From Phytophthora colocasiae (Eukaryota; Oomycota; Peronosporomycetes; Peronosporales; Peronosporaceae), in NCBI GenBank assembly GCA_018806915.1, contig JAGKQI010000094.1, forward strand, positions 434,001-498,000: 64,000 nt of DNA, in the 5' to 3' direction. How positions within the stretch are numbered: position 1 is the stretch's first letter; every line of letters begins with the position of its first letter. This document shows positions 38,866-49,314 of the stretch, piece by piece. The notes below the pieces were generated by a model. That model had not been told where the DNA came from, did not search any database, and was given only the letters and a program-made list of their open reading frames with translations. Position numbers and translations under genes: made by a program.

Positions 38866-39644
38866 TTAAAGCTTCTTTGGATCAAGTGCCTGGGTGAGCA
38901 CTGCGATGTAGTCTTCGTAGTAAATCCGTCCAGTCGGCGGATCTTTCGCTGCTGCAAGGAAACCTGCAAAAATAAAGTTGAAATGATAGACAAAAAATAG
39001 GGAATCGTGGTAACTTGCTTACCTTCCATCTCCTTTTCACGAAATGGTGTTCCTTTTGTCGTGAGCAATTCGCGCATCACCTCAGCTTCAATATACCCCT
39101 TCTTTTCGGTGTCGATCACCTACACACGAGATACTATTGAGCACTTTGGAACTGAAAAATGAGGAAAACGTTCGCGCTTTACCCGAAATGCTGCGAGTAC
39201 TGTTTCATCCGTGTCAGGTTCATACTCATTCGTGTACAAAACTTCTAGCATCTTCTTCTCAAAGCGATCGTACGTCACAAACGTAGATGGTTCATCCTCT
39301 TGCATCTAAAATGCCACATAACAACAAGAAAAGAGTTTAGGATAGTAGAAAAAAAAAATAATACAACTTCTGCCTGAACCTCTGGTAATATCTTCTTGAT
39401 GATATCCTTTTCAGTCGGATAAGCACCAAGGTACCGCATGATCGTGCTCACTTCTCTTCGAATATTAATCAACTTATTAGTTACTTGCCATTATTTGAAC
39501 GAGAAAATTATCTACTCACTCTTGAATAACGGATCCTTTCTTTTCCTTATCAAACATGTCGAAGGCAGCTCGAATCCTCACCTTCCGCGCTGCCTCATCG
39601 TCTGACGATGCTCGTTGGTTGCTTCCAGTGACTTGGCTGGCCAT
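38866..39644 (-). CDS. DRC8: Dynein regulatory complex subunit 8 (EFCAB2-like), five exons
   Basis: CDS = complement(38866..38963, 39023..39119, 39183..39305, 39368..39455, 39520..39644), 176 residues, close to animal DRC8 length. All junctions keep frame; introns are 59-64 bp with GT-AG ends. The calmodulin-like fold is visible: KVRIRAAFDMFDKEKKGSV, EEVSTIMRYLGAYPTEKDII, FVTYDRFEKKMLEVL, VLAAFRVIDTEKKGYIEAEVMREL, then TGRIYYEDYIAVLTQ. DRC8 belongs to the nexin-dynein regulatory complex of motile flagella, fitting an organism with swimming zoospores. EF-hand loops are degenerate, as is usual for DRC8. Generic centrin/calmodulin-like protein is the alternative. Confidence 0.85.
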
Positions 39645-39763
39645 TATCGTGGATTCCAAAACTTGAAACCACCGTCCTTTAAGTTTTTTTTTATGGAGTT
39701 AAGAATATTTTTTTTCGATAAAGCTGTATATTCTAAATGCAATCGTGGCTTGCCCGCTTCTGT

Positions 39764-40306
39764 CTACAGCACATCTTGGCGAGGCACTGGTGCTCCGTTG
39801 TAGATGATATCGGTCTTCGGCCCAACGATACAGTACGGCTTAGGGTCGATCTCCACCACTACGAACTCCACATCGGCTACACCTTCCCGGTTAGGTACAA
39901 GAAAGAGATCACCTTGCTGCACTGGGCGGTATGCATCCGCGAAGTAAGGCTGCAGGTAGTTCTCGAATAGTTTTTCGCCAGGCATCGACTCGTCAACGGT
40001 GTCATCAATAGGGAGGACGCGAATAAATTTCCCAGTCGGAACGTCACTACCCAGCCCTGTTACAGTCACGTCGTCATCAATATCCAGACGTAGATTACGT
40101 CGCATCAGCGTACTGATACGAGCAACGCCAGACTGAGCTTCATCGCTTTCATCCAAGCGGGCCAGAGCAACAATCCTCCTTCCTCCTTGAGCGAGAAGCA
40201 CCACGTCACCATGTGCGATGCCTATAGCTTGCATTGTACTCTTTTCCATCCCCACAGTCAATTCATCGTCCACTAACGCTGCAGCCACTGAAAGTCGTTT
40301 GGGCAT
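39764..40306 (-). CDS. Stand-alone CDC48/p97 N-domain protein, 180 aa
   Basis: The whole protein corresponds to the N-terminal substrate/cofactor domain of CDC48/p97: KRLSVAAALVDDELTV, GDVVLLAQGGRR, RRNLRLDIDDDVTV, FIRVLPIDDTVDE, LFENYLQPYFADAYRPVQQGD and DPKPYCIVGP. It stops (PVPRQDVL, then TAG) at the point where the linker to the first AAA ATPase ring would start. No AAA sequence is present in the remaining 120 bp before the DRC8 gene. ATG 40306 gives exactly the domain; the frame is open about 30 codons upstream but begins with TTG after a CTCTGCAG, so an upstream exon is possible. It could compete for p97 cofactors or be a truncated paralogue; both are inference. Confidence 0.8.
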   Translation of the reverse strand: MPKRLSVAAALVDDELTVGMEKSTMQAIGIAHGDVVLLAQGGRRIVALARLDESDEAQSGVARISTLMRRNLRLDIDDDVTVTGLGSDVPTGKFIRVLPIDDTVDESMPGEKLFENYLQPYFADAYRPVQQGDLFLVPNREGVADVEFVVVEIDPKPYCIVGPKTDIIYNGAPVPRQDVL

Positions 40307-40759
40307 TGAACTTGATCGAGAGGATGATCTTCTTATAGTGATAATAGGGACCACGATGGAACTCAGTGCAGTCTTACTACCAAAATAGTTGGACAAGCTG
40401 CAGAGGGATGTACATTGTTTTTAGCACAACGAATTTGGGTAACGGCTTCTCTGGCAGAGCCTCATGATGAGACTCTCATTCCAGCAGCTCTTGTTCTGCC
40501 ACAACGCTATGGTCTGATTATATTCGCCTTTGTTGACGCCGATTTCCAAACCATAGTGAACTTCATTTAAATTTTTCCGGTAATCAATATTGGCGATCAT
40601 AATCATGTTTGGTCACGTCGCTACAAACACGTTAGATCACATGACCAAATCGCTTGGTCGTGTATGAACTTTATTATTTGTAATAGTTTAGCTCATAAGA
40701 TACTACCGATTCAATCGCATTTTTCCATCACCGTGTGCCCATTTATTCGCTTCAAGACT

Positions 40760-41426
40760 GCAACCAGGCCGAGCTGGTGCTTTCCGCTACTAAGAACGCC
40801 GGTCTCCAAGTTCACCTCGGTATGTGGACGACCAAATGCCACGACTACTTGTTGCAGGAGAAGGCCAAGCTCACTGGTCCCATTGACTAGGGACTTAGGA
40901 CGACAACGTCATCGGGTTGCAGCGAGACGATCAATTGCAAGGAGATCACACCGCCGACACGGCCATCAGCTACATGAAAGAGATCCGCAGATACACCCGC
41001 AGCCGTGGCAAGAACACCCCCGTCACCATCACTGACGTGATCGACATGTACTACGACTACCCGCAGTTGTTCGACGTCGTGGACTACATCTCTGTGAATG
41101 AGTTCGCCTACTGGGAAGGTGTTGACGTGGACGAAGGCGTAGCTAAAACGCTCGACCGCATGCGTGTTGTGTGTGTGACTGCGGCTAAGAAGAGCAAGCG
41201 CATGGTTCTGTCTGAAGTTGGTTGGAGCTCGGGCGGCTACAACTCCAAGACTGGCGTGTCGTCCCCCGCTAACCAGGCCAAGTTCTTCACGGACTTTTTC
41301 CAGGTGGCTCGCTCGAGCAACACGGAGTACTACTGGTATACTGCATTCGACTCGCAATGGCGCGTAACTAACGGTCATGCTGTGGCAGCCCCAAGCACCG
41401 GGGACATTTTGCATGGCATAAGTTAG
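40760..41426 (+). pseudogene. GH17 beta-1,3-glucanase remnant
   Basis: Two frames carry pieces of an oomycete-type GH17 endo-1,3-beta-glucosidase: ELVLSATKNAGLQVHLGMWT around 40770-40870, then a stop and frameshift near 40885, then AISYMKEIRRYTRSRGKNTP, VVDYISVNEFAYWEG and LSEVGWSSGG, whose Glu is the nucleophile position. Where the acid/base SVGNE-type motif is expected, the sequence reads QRDDQLQGD. The N-terminal third and signal peptide are missing. It is not expected to be active. Confidence 0.7.
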
Positions 41427-41751
41427 AACTCCTTGTAAGTTTTGTGTATTAGTTGTCGTATCAAGTCCAAAATCAAGAAGAGTAAAGGATACAAAATTCC
41501 TCTTAACTTTTACCATTCTTGTACGCCTACCGAAGCGAATCTATTGCGCTATGCTTGTGTTCCATCACCAAGTCGACTACCATGGTAACTCGTGTCAGTA
41601 CGAATGGGTGAGACTCTCACTGAGAGTACTACCTTCATATACAGAATGGTGTCGGTGGTCGAGTTGTTGCCATGGATTCATCTCCACTCCTCTCTCTCTG
41701 TAGCTCACCGCGATGAGTTGACCCCCTTACAGTCATTCGCAAACTTGCACA

Positions 41752-42700
41752 ATGCTGAATATCACGGACTCGACGTGTTGGTACGGCCTGACACAGACCG
41801 ATGAGGGCTGCATACCTACGCTGGCGTTTTACGATCCGAGCAGCTACCAAGCCTCTCAAATCGGCTACTGCGTTGCTGGAGCCGTGAGCTTCATGGCAAG
41901 TGCTTTCATGACCACTTTGGCCTCCAACACGACGGATCGAAGCTGCAGCGCACAATTTCCTGTTTTGTAGCTACGCCTCGCTCACGGTGATCATCCGAGG
42001 CATCGAACCGTCCAGCTACAACCACGTCGTTCCTCGTCCTGTCAGCTTCTTCCTGAGTGATTCACGCGCTGCTGCGCTGTATTCTTGCTAGTCCATGTAC
42101 TTGAACGTGTAGACTGTCTGTAGTACTCTCTTACTGACTTGGTTACACCTGTAGTGTCTTGGCTCTCGGCTTTTGGGTTCTGATCATTCAGCAAGGGGCT
42201 GGGGTGGTGAACAAACCAACGCGGTTGAAATGCTTGGAGGGCTCCGTCATCGCCTTCATCTGGACGTTCTACATCGTCGACGACATGCTGCTCTTCGCGT
42301 ACAAGGCTTCAATGCCAGGGACTTTCGTACCTTCAACTGACAGTCAGTGCCGTGGTGCTTGGGGTCATTTGCTCCGTCTTCCTCGCATACGGGCTGCGAG
42401 TTCTGGCTCGCCTGCAGGATTTCGAGAACCAGAAGAAGAGTCAAATGCCCAGTTCTTTGTCAGAGCGCATGATGAACCGCTCCTTCAATATGGAAACGCT
42501 AAGCGACGATGAAGATGGCGTTCCAGTTGTCCACGAGCTGAAGTAAATTCGCCGTCGTCCGGAAAGCGGACATGCCACCAAGATCAAGAAAATTTTCTAT
42601 GTCGCTGTGAGTCTTTCACTCATTGTCATTGCTGGGCAGATGTACATGGCAGTTGTGCGTACATTGAGCACACCCAAAGAGCTCTCGTGCTGCAACTCCG
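41752..42700 (+). pseudogene. Decayed multi-pass membrane protein
   Basis: Successive frames encode hydrophobic helices in one order: IGYCVAGAVSFMASAFMTT, CLEGSVIAFIWTFYIVDDML, VLGVICSVFLAYGLRVLARL, a cytoplasmic-looking SERMMNRSFNMETLSDDEDG, and IFYVAVSLSLIVIAGQMYMA. Stops and at least three frameshifts separate them. I do not recognise the family. It lies just left of the Copia-derived insertion. Confidence 0.45.
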
Positions 42701-42963
42701 TCTTTGGTTCACGAATACGGAAGTCAGGGGCTTTAGGTATAACGTTTTTCTCGAAGAACAGACTTGATTGATGCTTATTCTATAAGATTGATCGATGTGC
42801 TAGGCAACAAGCTTCTTCTTAAACCATCGGCATGACCAATGTCGTTTGGTCATGTGCCAAACACATGAACACGCAATTTGCACACGTGACCAAACGGAAT
42901 CTACACAACGTGACCCAAGACGATTGTGATCGCCAATATGTTCTTCGATTTTTCCATGGACGC

Positions 42964-43186
42964 TCTGGCGAGTAGCGTAAGTAGTGTAGAAAGAAGAGAT
43001 GTTTGTTGTACTCAGTGAAAGGCGAAGTGGTAGATTTAGCAGTTAGAGTTCCTCGTGTGTGCACCGGCAGAACTGTTGGTTCTGGCATATCTGTACTAGT
43101 AGATACTATAACTATAGTGGAATCCATAGTTATCTACTTACAGAGGGTGGATCGTAATATTGTATGACAAAGAGCATACTTCAACA
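42964..43186 (-). repeat. 3' LTR of the Copia-derived element
   Basis: Begins TCTGGCGAGTAGCG and ends CATACTTCAACA on the plus strand; identical to 46848-47070 as read. In element orientation it starts TGTTGAAG. Confidence 0.93.
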
Positions 43187-43198
43187 GCCTCCCTGCAT
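43187..43198 (-). other. Polypurine tract of the Copia-derived element
   Basis: The minus strand ATGCAGGGAGGC directly precedes TGTTGAAG of the 3' LTR. Confidence 0.65.
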
Positions 43199-43275
43199 CT
43201 TTGCATATTATGTGATAAGTCACAACACAGAGGTATATCAAGACTGTACAGGTGACTGTTCACAAAAGTTTTTGA

Positions 43276-44097
43276 GTGAGGAAACGGAGGTTCGCTGATC
43301 GAACTTCGCCCCGACAGCTAGCTGTTCAGGGGAAGGGAGACACCTTCGTACGCCATGCTCCGAAATTGCAAGACTGTCAAGGGCAGTGGAGGAGGCAAGC
43401 CGTCTCTCTCCGGGAAGAGCCTCCTTCCACTGCAGCCAAGGAGAGGGCCAAGAAGGCAAGGAGGAGAGTGCGGGCAGCTCGGACGGCAGGAGCAGCTGAG
43501 ATCGACGCAGCAGCTGCGCTCCTTAGCGTCTCTGTAGGAGGCTCGAGAGGCGTAGCCGGGGGATCCGAGCGTCGAGAAGATGTTGCCGCTCCATGGGCTG
43601 ATCGAGAGCGCGCACCGGAGCCAGTAATGAGTGATGTCACTAACACGAGGGAATATAGTGACAATTCTTGTGCCACCAATGTTACTAGTGCTGTCACAGA
43701 AACCGCCACCAATCGCACACCTAATGTCACAGTGCAGTTTGTGGCCGCCAGCCATGAGGCTCCTGCAACCGAACAGGAGGCTGGAGCTACAGACCAAGAC
43801 ACTGCTGTGTTGTCTGAGCTAAACTACTGGTACATTTATGACCAGAATTATGGTCGCGAGCGGCTCACGGTCAAGTCTGACTATGTATCGACTAAGCAAA
43901 CGTGGAATATTGCTAGGATTATCCAGCGAAAACCCAGTCGATCTGGCTTCATGTACCGAGTTCTGTGGTGCCGCAAGAAGAGCGTGGGTGGGCGATACTA
44001 TCAACGGACATGGGAGCCTGGACGAGTGCTTTTAGAAGGAATTGGTAGGGATTTCCGCGGGTTTGCCTTATCAATAAAGAACTTTCCCAGCAGTTAA
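43276..44097 (+). CDS. Antisense chromodomain-like ORF inside the Copia-derived element
   Basis: An open frame of 273 codons on the strand opposite to gag. The first in-frame ATG is at 43627 (MSDVTNTREYSDNS, 157 codons left); upstream of it 117 open codons encode a basic, Ala/Arg-rich segment with coding character, so the 5' end is probably truncated or begins at a non-AUG codon. The C-terminal ~65 residues fit a chromodomain: WNIARIIQRKPSRSGFMYRV, LWCRKKSVGG and TWEPGRVLLEGI, with the aromatic/Trp positions in place. Chromodomains bind methylated histone tails; this role is inferred. It has no other retroelement domain, so it looks like captured cargo. Confidence 0.55.
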   Translation: MRKRRFADRTSPRQLAVQGKGDTFVRHAPKLQDCQGQWRRQAVSLREEPPSTAAKERAKKARRRVRAARTAGAAEIDAAAALLSVSVGGSRGVAGGSERREDVAAPWADRERAPEPVMSDVTNTREYSDNSCATNVTSAVTETATNRTPNVTVQFVAASHEAPATEQEAGATDQDTAVLSELNYWYIYDQNYGRERLTVKSDYVSTKQTWNIARIIQRKPSRSGFMYRVLWCRKKSVGGRYYQRTWEPGRVLLEGIGRDFRGFALSIKNFPSS

Positions 44098-45880
44098 TTT
44101 CTTTGTGCATGGTTTCAATAACTTCATGTGCCTTTGTAATTCGGTTCGAGACCAGGGAAACCTCAACGAGGGAAAACCTTTTGCGAACAACAATAAAACC
44201 CAGTGGGAAAAAATAAAGAACGCAGTCAAAAGTTAGGCACGCTTCATGCATTAGTGTTATACTCGTACACTTAAACGGTAAGACAGTTGTGCCTCGGAGA
44301 TGGAAACTTCAACAGCCTCCCGCATCGAGGAGCGCGACGTCTGGCGCATTGAGGTGCCGATAAATTCACTGCCGTGACGGGAATATTCGTCGTCACTATA
44401 GTACAGATCTTCATGGATAGTTCATCATGATTTAGGCGATTCAATAGTACTATTACTACTACTGAGTAGTATTTTGTGGCGTTGGTTAGTCAGGAAAACC
44501 TTCGAAAAGGGAAAATCTGTTCACCAGGCCAGTAGCAGTGATCAACTTTATAGTATTGTCTTCGCAGGAATGCACTCTGCGGATTCATTGTGGCTAATCA
44601 GGAAAACCATAATGGAGAAAACCTGTTCACCGATCAATTCCTCGCAGTCAATTATGCGGCTTTAGATATTAGATGCAGTTGCTTCATTGCATGGTTGGCT
44701 ATTCAGGAAAAACCATATTATGAAGGAAAAAATCCTGTTCACCAATTTGTGAATCGTCTCAAAATTAAAGTCTCCGTAAGAGCACTGTTCTTCGTCATGA
44801 GCGCTAAAGAGGTTAAAGCTTCTCTATTTGTGAGGACATTCTTCTTATCACCGACACAGCATCAGACATCTCGTGTAGAGGGAACTGTGTTGCCTGTAAC
44901 TTAAAGTCACTTCATATCTCTATTGATGTACTTCATGTAGTTCGCTTTAATGGGATTTCTTCCATATTGCCGCGGATCAGCGGGCTTAACAGCAATTACT
45001 GAGGCAGATAAATATCATTGCTACTAGTAATGATGAAGCTTTAGATGTAGTACTAGAAGATGCACATGTTCATTGTCATAAACGGCAGATAAGTGCTTGG
45101 CATTTGTGCTCATGGGATAAACTAGGTGAAATGAAAGAAAGAAGCGATAAAGTCATGCTATCTATCTTAATGATGGTATATTCATCATAGAACACAGAGG
45201 CGATGTATTCGTGCATGTTGTTCGTGGGTAGGAGACATAAGAGGTTCATTTCGAAGACAGAGGCATAGCGTTTGCTTGTCAATTTGGCCAATATGCGTTT
45301 AATTGTCGTGCATTTCAATGACAATGTGTAAACCTTACATGTCAAACTGTTATTGTTGTGCATTAGCGAAACTCGTGCTTGCATTATTATTTTATGGCGT
45401 TTGTATTTTACGTGCCATGCATTTCCATAAGCGATCATATTCGTGCTTGTAAGAGTGCTAAACAGAGGCGTAGTTCGTGCATGTTGCTTGTAAAGACAGA
45501 TGCGTAAATCGTGCATGTCAATAGGCCAGTACATAACGAAACTTGTTCAAGGAAAACTCGCTTAGGAGAAAAACCTGAGTTACGTTCTTCATGTTTGTTC
45601 ATGGTTCCCAGTTTCTGGTAGTGTATTGTTGACTCAACTTGCATACCCTACGGGGCAGTCTTACAGTGTGTTGTACATGTACACATGCGAGCATCCAGGG
45701 CTTTGCTTCCTGAGATCAACTGCATCGTCTCGCAGGTGCCGACAATATGTCATGGCATTTAGTAGAGAACCTAGCACGGGGTAGCATCTGGCTTTGTGAG
45801 GGAGTAGCTAGGGATTTCATCTAGCGTTGTCATTGTCACAGGACGGCATTCAGCCAGCGTAGCTTTGGCTAAGGCAGCTT
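44098..45880. repeat. Non-coding, internally repetitive core of the Copia-derived element
   Basis: Contains three to four degenerate ~105-bp units with the words TCAGGAAAACC and GAGAAAACCTGTTCACC (starting near 44481, 44591 and 44693, and a weaker one near 45545). A second family of ~34-bp units carries TTCGTGCATGTT (near 45209, 45475 and 45508, with weaker copies between). No convincing coding region. Confidence 0.5.
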
Positions 45881-45911
45881 GTTCCGATTGTCCGCGCAGG
45901 CATCATGGCCT

Positions 45912-46843
45912 CTAGATGCGTTCAACGTGCAGTCCAGACCTCCATTCAACTTTGGACTCGTTACCTATGGTAGAGGTCTCAGGCGTGCCTTTGGCCAAGG
46001 TGTAGCGCTCTTGAGCTTGGAGATCGCGAACCTTGCCTTCAATGCTCTGTTTAAGGTCATCATACGGGATGTACTTCCGCTGACCCTTCCAGATGTGGAG
46101 GTCATCCTTCCACGACTTAGGCATCGAGTGAAACAGGTAGATAGACTTCTGTCCCGGTCATCACCGACTCGGTGGCTTCTGATGCGGCTTTCATCGCATT
46201 CTCAAGTTTGAGAAAGAATTCGGTCAAGTCTGAGCCTTCCTCATACTTGATCTCCATCAAGTAGTGTTGGATGAAGTACGGGTCGCCATGAAAGGCCGCT
46301 CCCTCGTACTTCTGGCAGATGTAGTTGAATATCTCGTAGGAAGTCGTGAGATTCTTGACCAGACGCACGTGCATGTAGTCCATCGTTTTCATCAAGAAAG
46401 CCTTGGTATTGGCTTCTTGGCGACGGCGCTCACGCTGGCTAAGAGGCTGAGGCTTCTCTTTCTTCAGGTGCTTACGTGCTCGGCGTGAACGGTCGGACGA
46501 CTGGAAGATCCTTGCGCTTGATCGATCCATTTGAGCTGGCTCCCGAGTCATCATCAGCGTCCGAGGGCGGCTTTAGCTCGTCATCGCTCTCCTCGTAGTC
46601 CACAGCGTCAGAGTCGACTTCAGCATCCTTGGTGGCCTTGGCAGGAGGATCATCATCGTCGGACATGTCACTAGCGCTCTCTTCACTCTCTTCTTCTGAC
46701 ACACCATCGTAGTCGAGCTACTTCACGTAGCCGAGCAGGTGCTTGCCATCGAGTGATGCGCACACGCGAGCCTTCCACACGTCGAAGTTCTCGGCGCCGA
46801 TGAGTCGTGGGAAGTCGTCGCTTGAGGCTTGTCTTGGGCTCAT
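45912..46843 (-). pseudogene. gag: Copia-type gag remnant
   Basis: Starts ATG at 46843 inside the primer binding site. PRLIGAENFDVWKARV and LLGYVK are typical of Copia gag. A TAG at 46718-46720 interrupts it, followed by an acidic segment. Further frames carry LVKNLTTSYEIFNYICQKYE and YLMEIKYEEGSDLTEFFLKL (UBN2-like capsid), then MPKSWKDDLHIWKGQRKYIP and a truncated tail without the zinc knuckle. At least two frameshifts are needed to join the parts. Confidence 0.78.
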
Positions 46844-46847
46844 AACC
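46833..46847 (-). other. Copia-type primer binding site matching the tRNA-iMet anticodon arm
   Basis: Immediately inside the 5' LTR the minus strand reads GGTTATGAGCCCAAG. This resembles the complement of the initiator tRNA anticodon region (GGTTATGGGCCCAG), the half-tRNA type of primer site known from Drosophila copia. The gag ATG is within it. Confidence 0.65.
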
Positions 46848-47070
46848 TCTGGCGAGTAGCGTAAGTAGTGTAGAAAGAAGAGATGTTTGTTGTACTCAGT
46901 GAAAGGCGAAGTGGTAGATTTAGCAGTTAGAGTTCCTCGTGTGTGCACCGGCAGAACTGTTGGTTCTGGCATATCTGTACTAGTAGATACTATAACTATA
47001 GTGGAATCCATAGTTATCTACTTACAGAGGGTGGATCGTAATATTGTATGACAAAGAGCATACTTCAACA
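46848..47070 (-). repeat. 5' LTR of the Copia-derived element
   Basis: Partner of 42964-43186; abuts GACGC at 47071. It should hold the element promoter, firing leftward, away from the ABC transporter. Confidence 0.93.
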
Positions 47071-48498
47071 GACGCGATGAGTGTACGACACGATCTCAAA
47101 CATACAGCAGCACTACACGTACGAATGTTGGTCTCAAACGGTTGGTTTATCCTCGACAACTTTTTCATTTCGGAATTTGCCCCACAACCGCGACTTCTTG
47201 ATGCCTACACTGGACAAGTCAAAGTTGCTGTCCAGCGACGATGGGCAGTACCAACGTATTGACACGTCTCGAGCTGTAGACACTGATATGACCATTTACA
47301 TAAAGAAGACACCTCCTCTTCGTTCAAGTTCACCGACTTGTATCGCTACGCTACTCCATTCGACAAATTGTTGGTTGCCGTCGGTATCGTCACTACTGGA
47401 ATCAATGGCGCGTTGCTCCCGCTCATGGCTATTATCTTTGGCGACGTCCTATCTGGATTTGCCAAAGTCCCTATCGACATGGATATGGTAAACACAGCGG
47501 CGTTGAACTTCGCTCTGGTCGCAGTGGGTCTATTCATCACGGACTATGTGTCCTATGTCTCGTTCTACTACAGTGCTGAGAGGCAGATGAAGGCTCTACG
47601 TAGTGAGGCTCTCAAGCGCATGTTGGACATCAGTTGGTATGACCAAAATGACGCACTGCAGTTATCCAGTCGATTGACAGGAGATACCGTCAAGATCAAA
47701 GACGGAATGGGTCAGAAACTTGGCGACTCCTTCCGGTACACCATCCAGTTCTTTGTGGGTTTTGCTATCGGCTTTGCACGTGGATGGGATATCACCTTGG
47801 TAATGGCTTGTGTCATTCCTTTTACGTCCATGTCGTTGAGTTGGGTCATTCAGACAATGCGAGCCAAAGCCGAATGGGCCCAGAAAGTCTACGCTGAAGC
47901 TGGATCTATTGCTGAAGAAACTCTTGGGTCAATTCGTACTGTCGCTTCTCTCAATGGTGAGAAGAAGGCGATTGCAAAGTTTCAGGACAAGGTCTTGCTG
48001 GCGGAGAAGGAGAACATCGCAATGCACAAAACATCCTCCGTGGTGTTGGCTGGGTTCATCAGCAGTGCTTGGGTGATGCAAGCCATTGGTCTCTGGTACG
48101 GTGGGTGGAAGACTTCTCAAGGCGACAGCACACCAGGCGACGTTTTTGCTGCGTACTTTGGTGTCATTATGGCAACTGGTTCACTTGGTCAGGTTTCTCC
48201 GAGTATCACCGCTGTCTCGACAGCAATCGGGGCGGCGAAGGAGATTTTTGCCATCTTGGACACACCCAGCGCCATCGCCGCTGAGAATGAGAGTGACGGC
48301 ATCATTCCCGAGTAGGGATGGTTTTGGATGACTTCTAAACTGTCTAAAACTCTCCCAGAAAACGTCCAATATTCCGTTCAAAATTCAAAAGGCTTCAAAA
48401 CTAACGAAACGAATATATTCTCAGGTGCAGGAAAGTTTCGTTCAAGCCAACATTCAAAGGAGACGCCAGCATGGTGGTGGAACGGTGACGTCTTCGGG

Positions 48499-49131
48499 CG
48501 CCTGTGAGAGTGCCGAGCGTACGTTGCCGGCGTCGGCTCAGGTTTACATCGAGATCGCCTCTCTGTTCGACGGTGTCTACTTCAACTCGACCACCACTCG
48601 CGCTCGTTTCGAGGACACGCGCAACAGCTACTTCTACAAGAAGATGGAGCCCGTGGAGAAGGTTTTGCGCAACGCTAAGCTGTCGAAGATCCAGGCGTAC
48701 AAGATGATGCTGGTGGGCGACTCGACGCATACTGCAGCAGCTGCTGTCAAACTTCTTCAACGGCAAGGAGACCAACAAGTCGATCAGCCCTGACGAGACT
48801 GTGGCGTACGGCGTGACCGTGAAGACGAACACCCTGAGTGGGAACGACTCGTCGTAGAAGCTGCAGGATCTGCCTCTGCTGGACATGACGCCGGTTTCTC
48901 TGGGTCTGGAGACGGCCGGCGGCGTCATGAGGTGTTCGAGGGCGAGCGCTCCATGACGCGCGACAACAACCTGCTGGGCAAGTTCAACCTGGACGGCATT
49001 CCGTCCATGCCTCGCGGCGTACCGCAGATCGACGTGGCGCTCGACATCCACGCGAATGGCATCCTGAACGTGTCGGCTGTGGAGAAGTCAACGTGTAAGG
49101 AGAACAAGATCGACAAGGGTCGCCTCTCGCA
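48499..49131 (+). pseudogene. Hsp70 fragment captured in the hAT element
   Basis: Starts within the Hsp70 ATPase lobe ([47 protein letters not shown]), runs through DETVAYG and LETAGGVM, then skips about 35-40 codons and resumes at [38 protein letters not shown] and DKGRLS, where similarity stops. It has frameshifts, a TAG, an internal deletion and no start, so it is non-functional. No intron is visible. Confidence 0.85.
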
Positions 49132-49314
49132 GGCTAACATTGTAGCCGAACCTGTTCCACTTCCTGCTACTCAGACTGTCGCACGACAAATACACGTACA
49201 GTACTTGCACTACAAGTATCTTGCGAAGTGAGCTAATACGATGTAAAGACAAACAATTTCCCGTGCACAATGCTAAGGACCCAATCTAGACAAGAACACA
49301 AATTACATTGCTGT

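Larger units (their letters stand above)
42964..47070 (-). mobile_element. 4.1 kb non-autonomous Copia-derived LTR element
   Basis: Two 223-bp LTRs (42964-43186 and 46848-47070) that read as identical are flanked by the 5-bp duplication GACGC (42959-42963 and 47071-47075). In the minus orientation the order is LTR, primer site, gag remnant, repeat-rich non-coding DNA, a purine tract and LTR. No protease, integrase or RT is present. A chromodomain-type ORF lies on the plus strand near the 3' LTR. Identical LTRs mean very recent movement, so the element must have been mobilised in trans by a relative. Its right end is 125 bp upstream of the ABC-transporter start. Confidence 0.9.

Noticed and set aside
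41000..41516. Minus-strand 209-codon ORF opposite the GH17 remnant
   Set aside because: GH17 motifs are on the plus strand; the opposite frame has no features.
44481..44760. CRISPR-like spaced repeats
   Set aside because: Repeats are degenerate, eukaryotic, within an LTR element, and spacers are not distinct.
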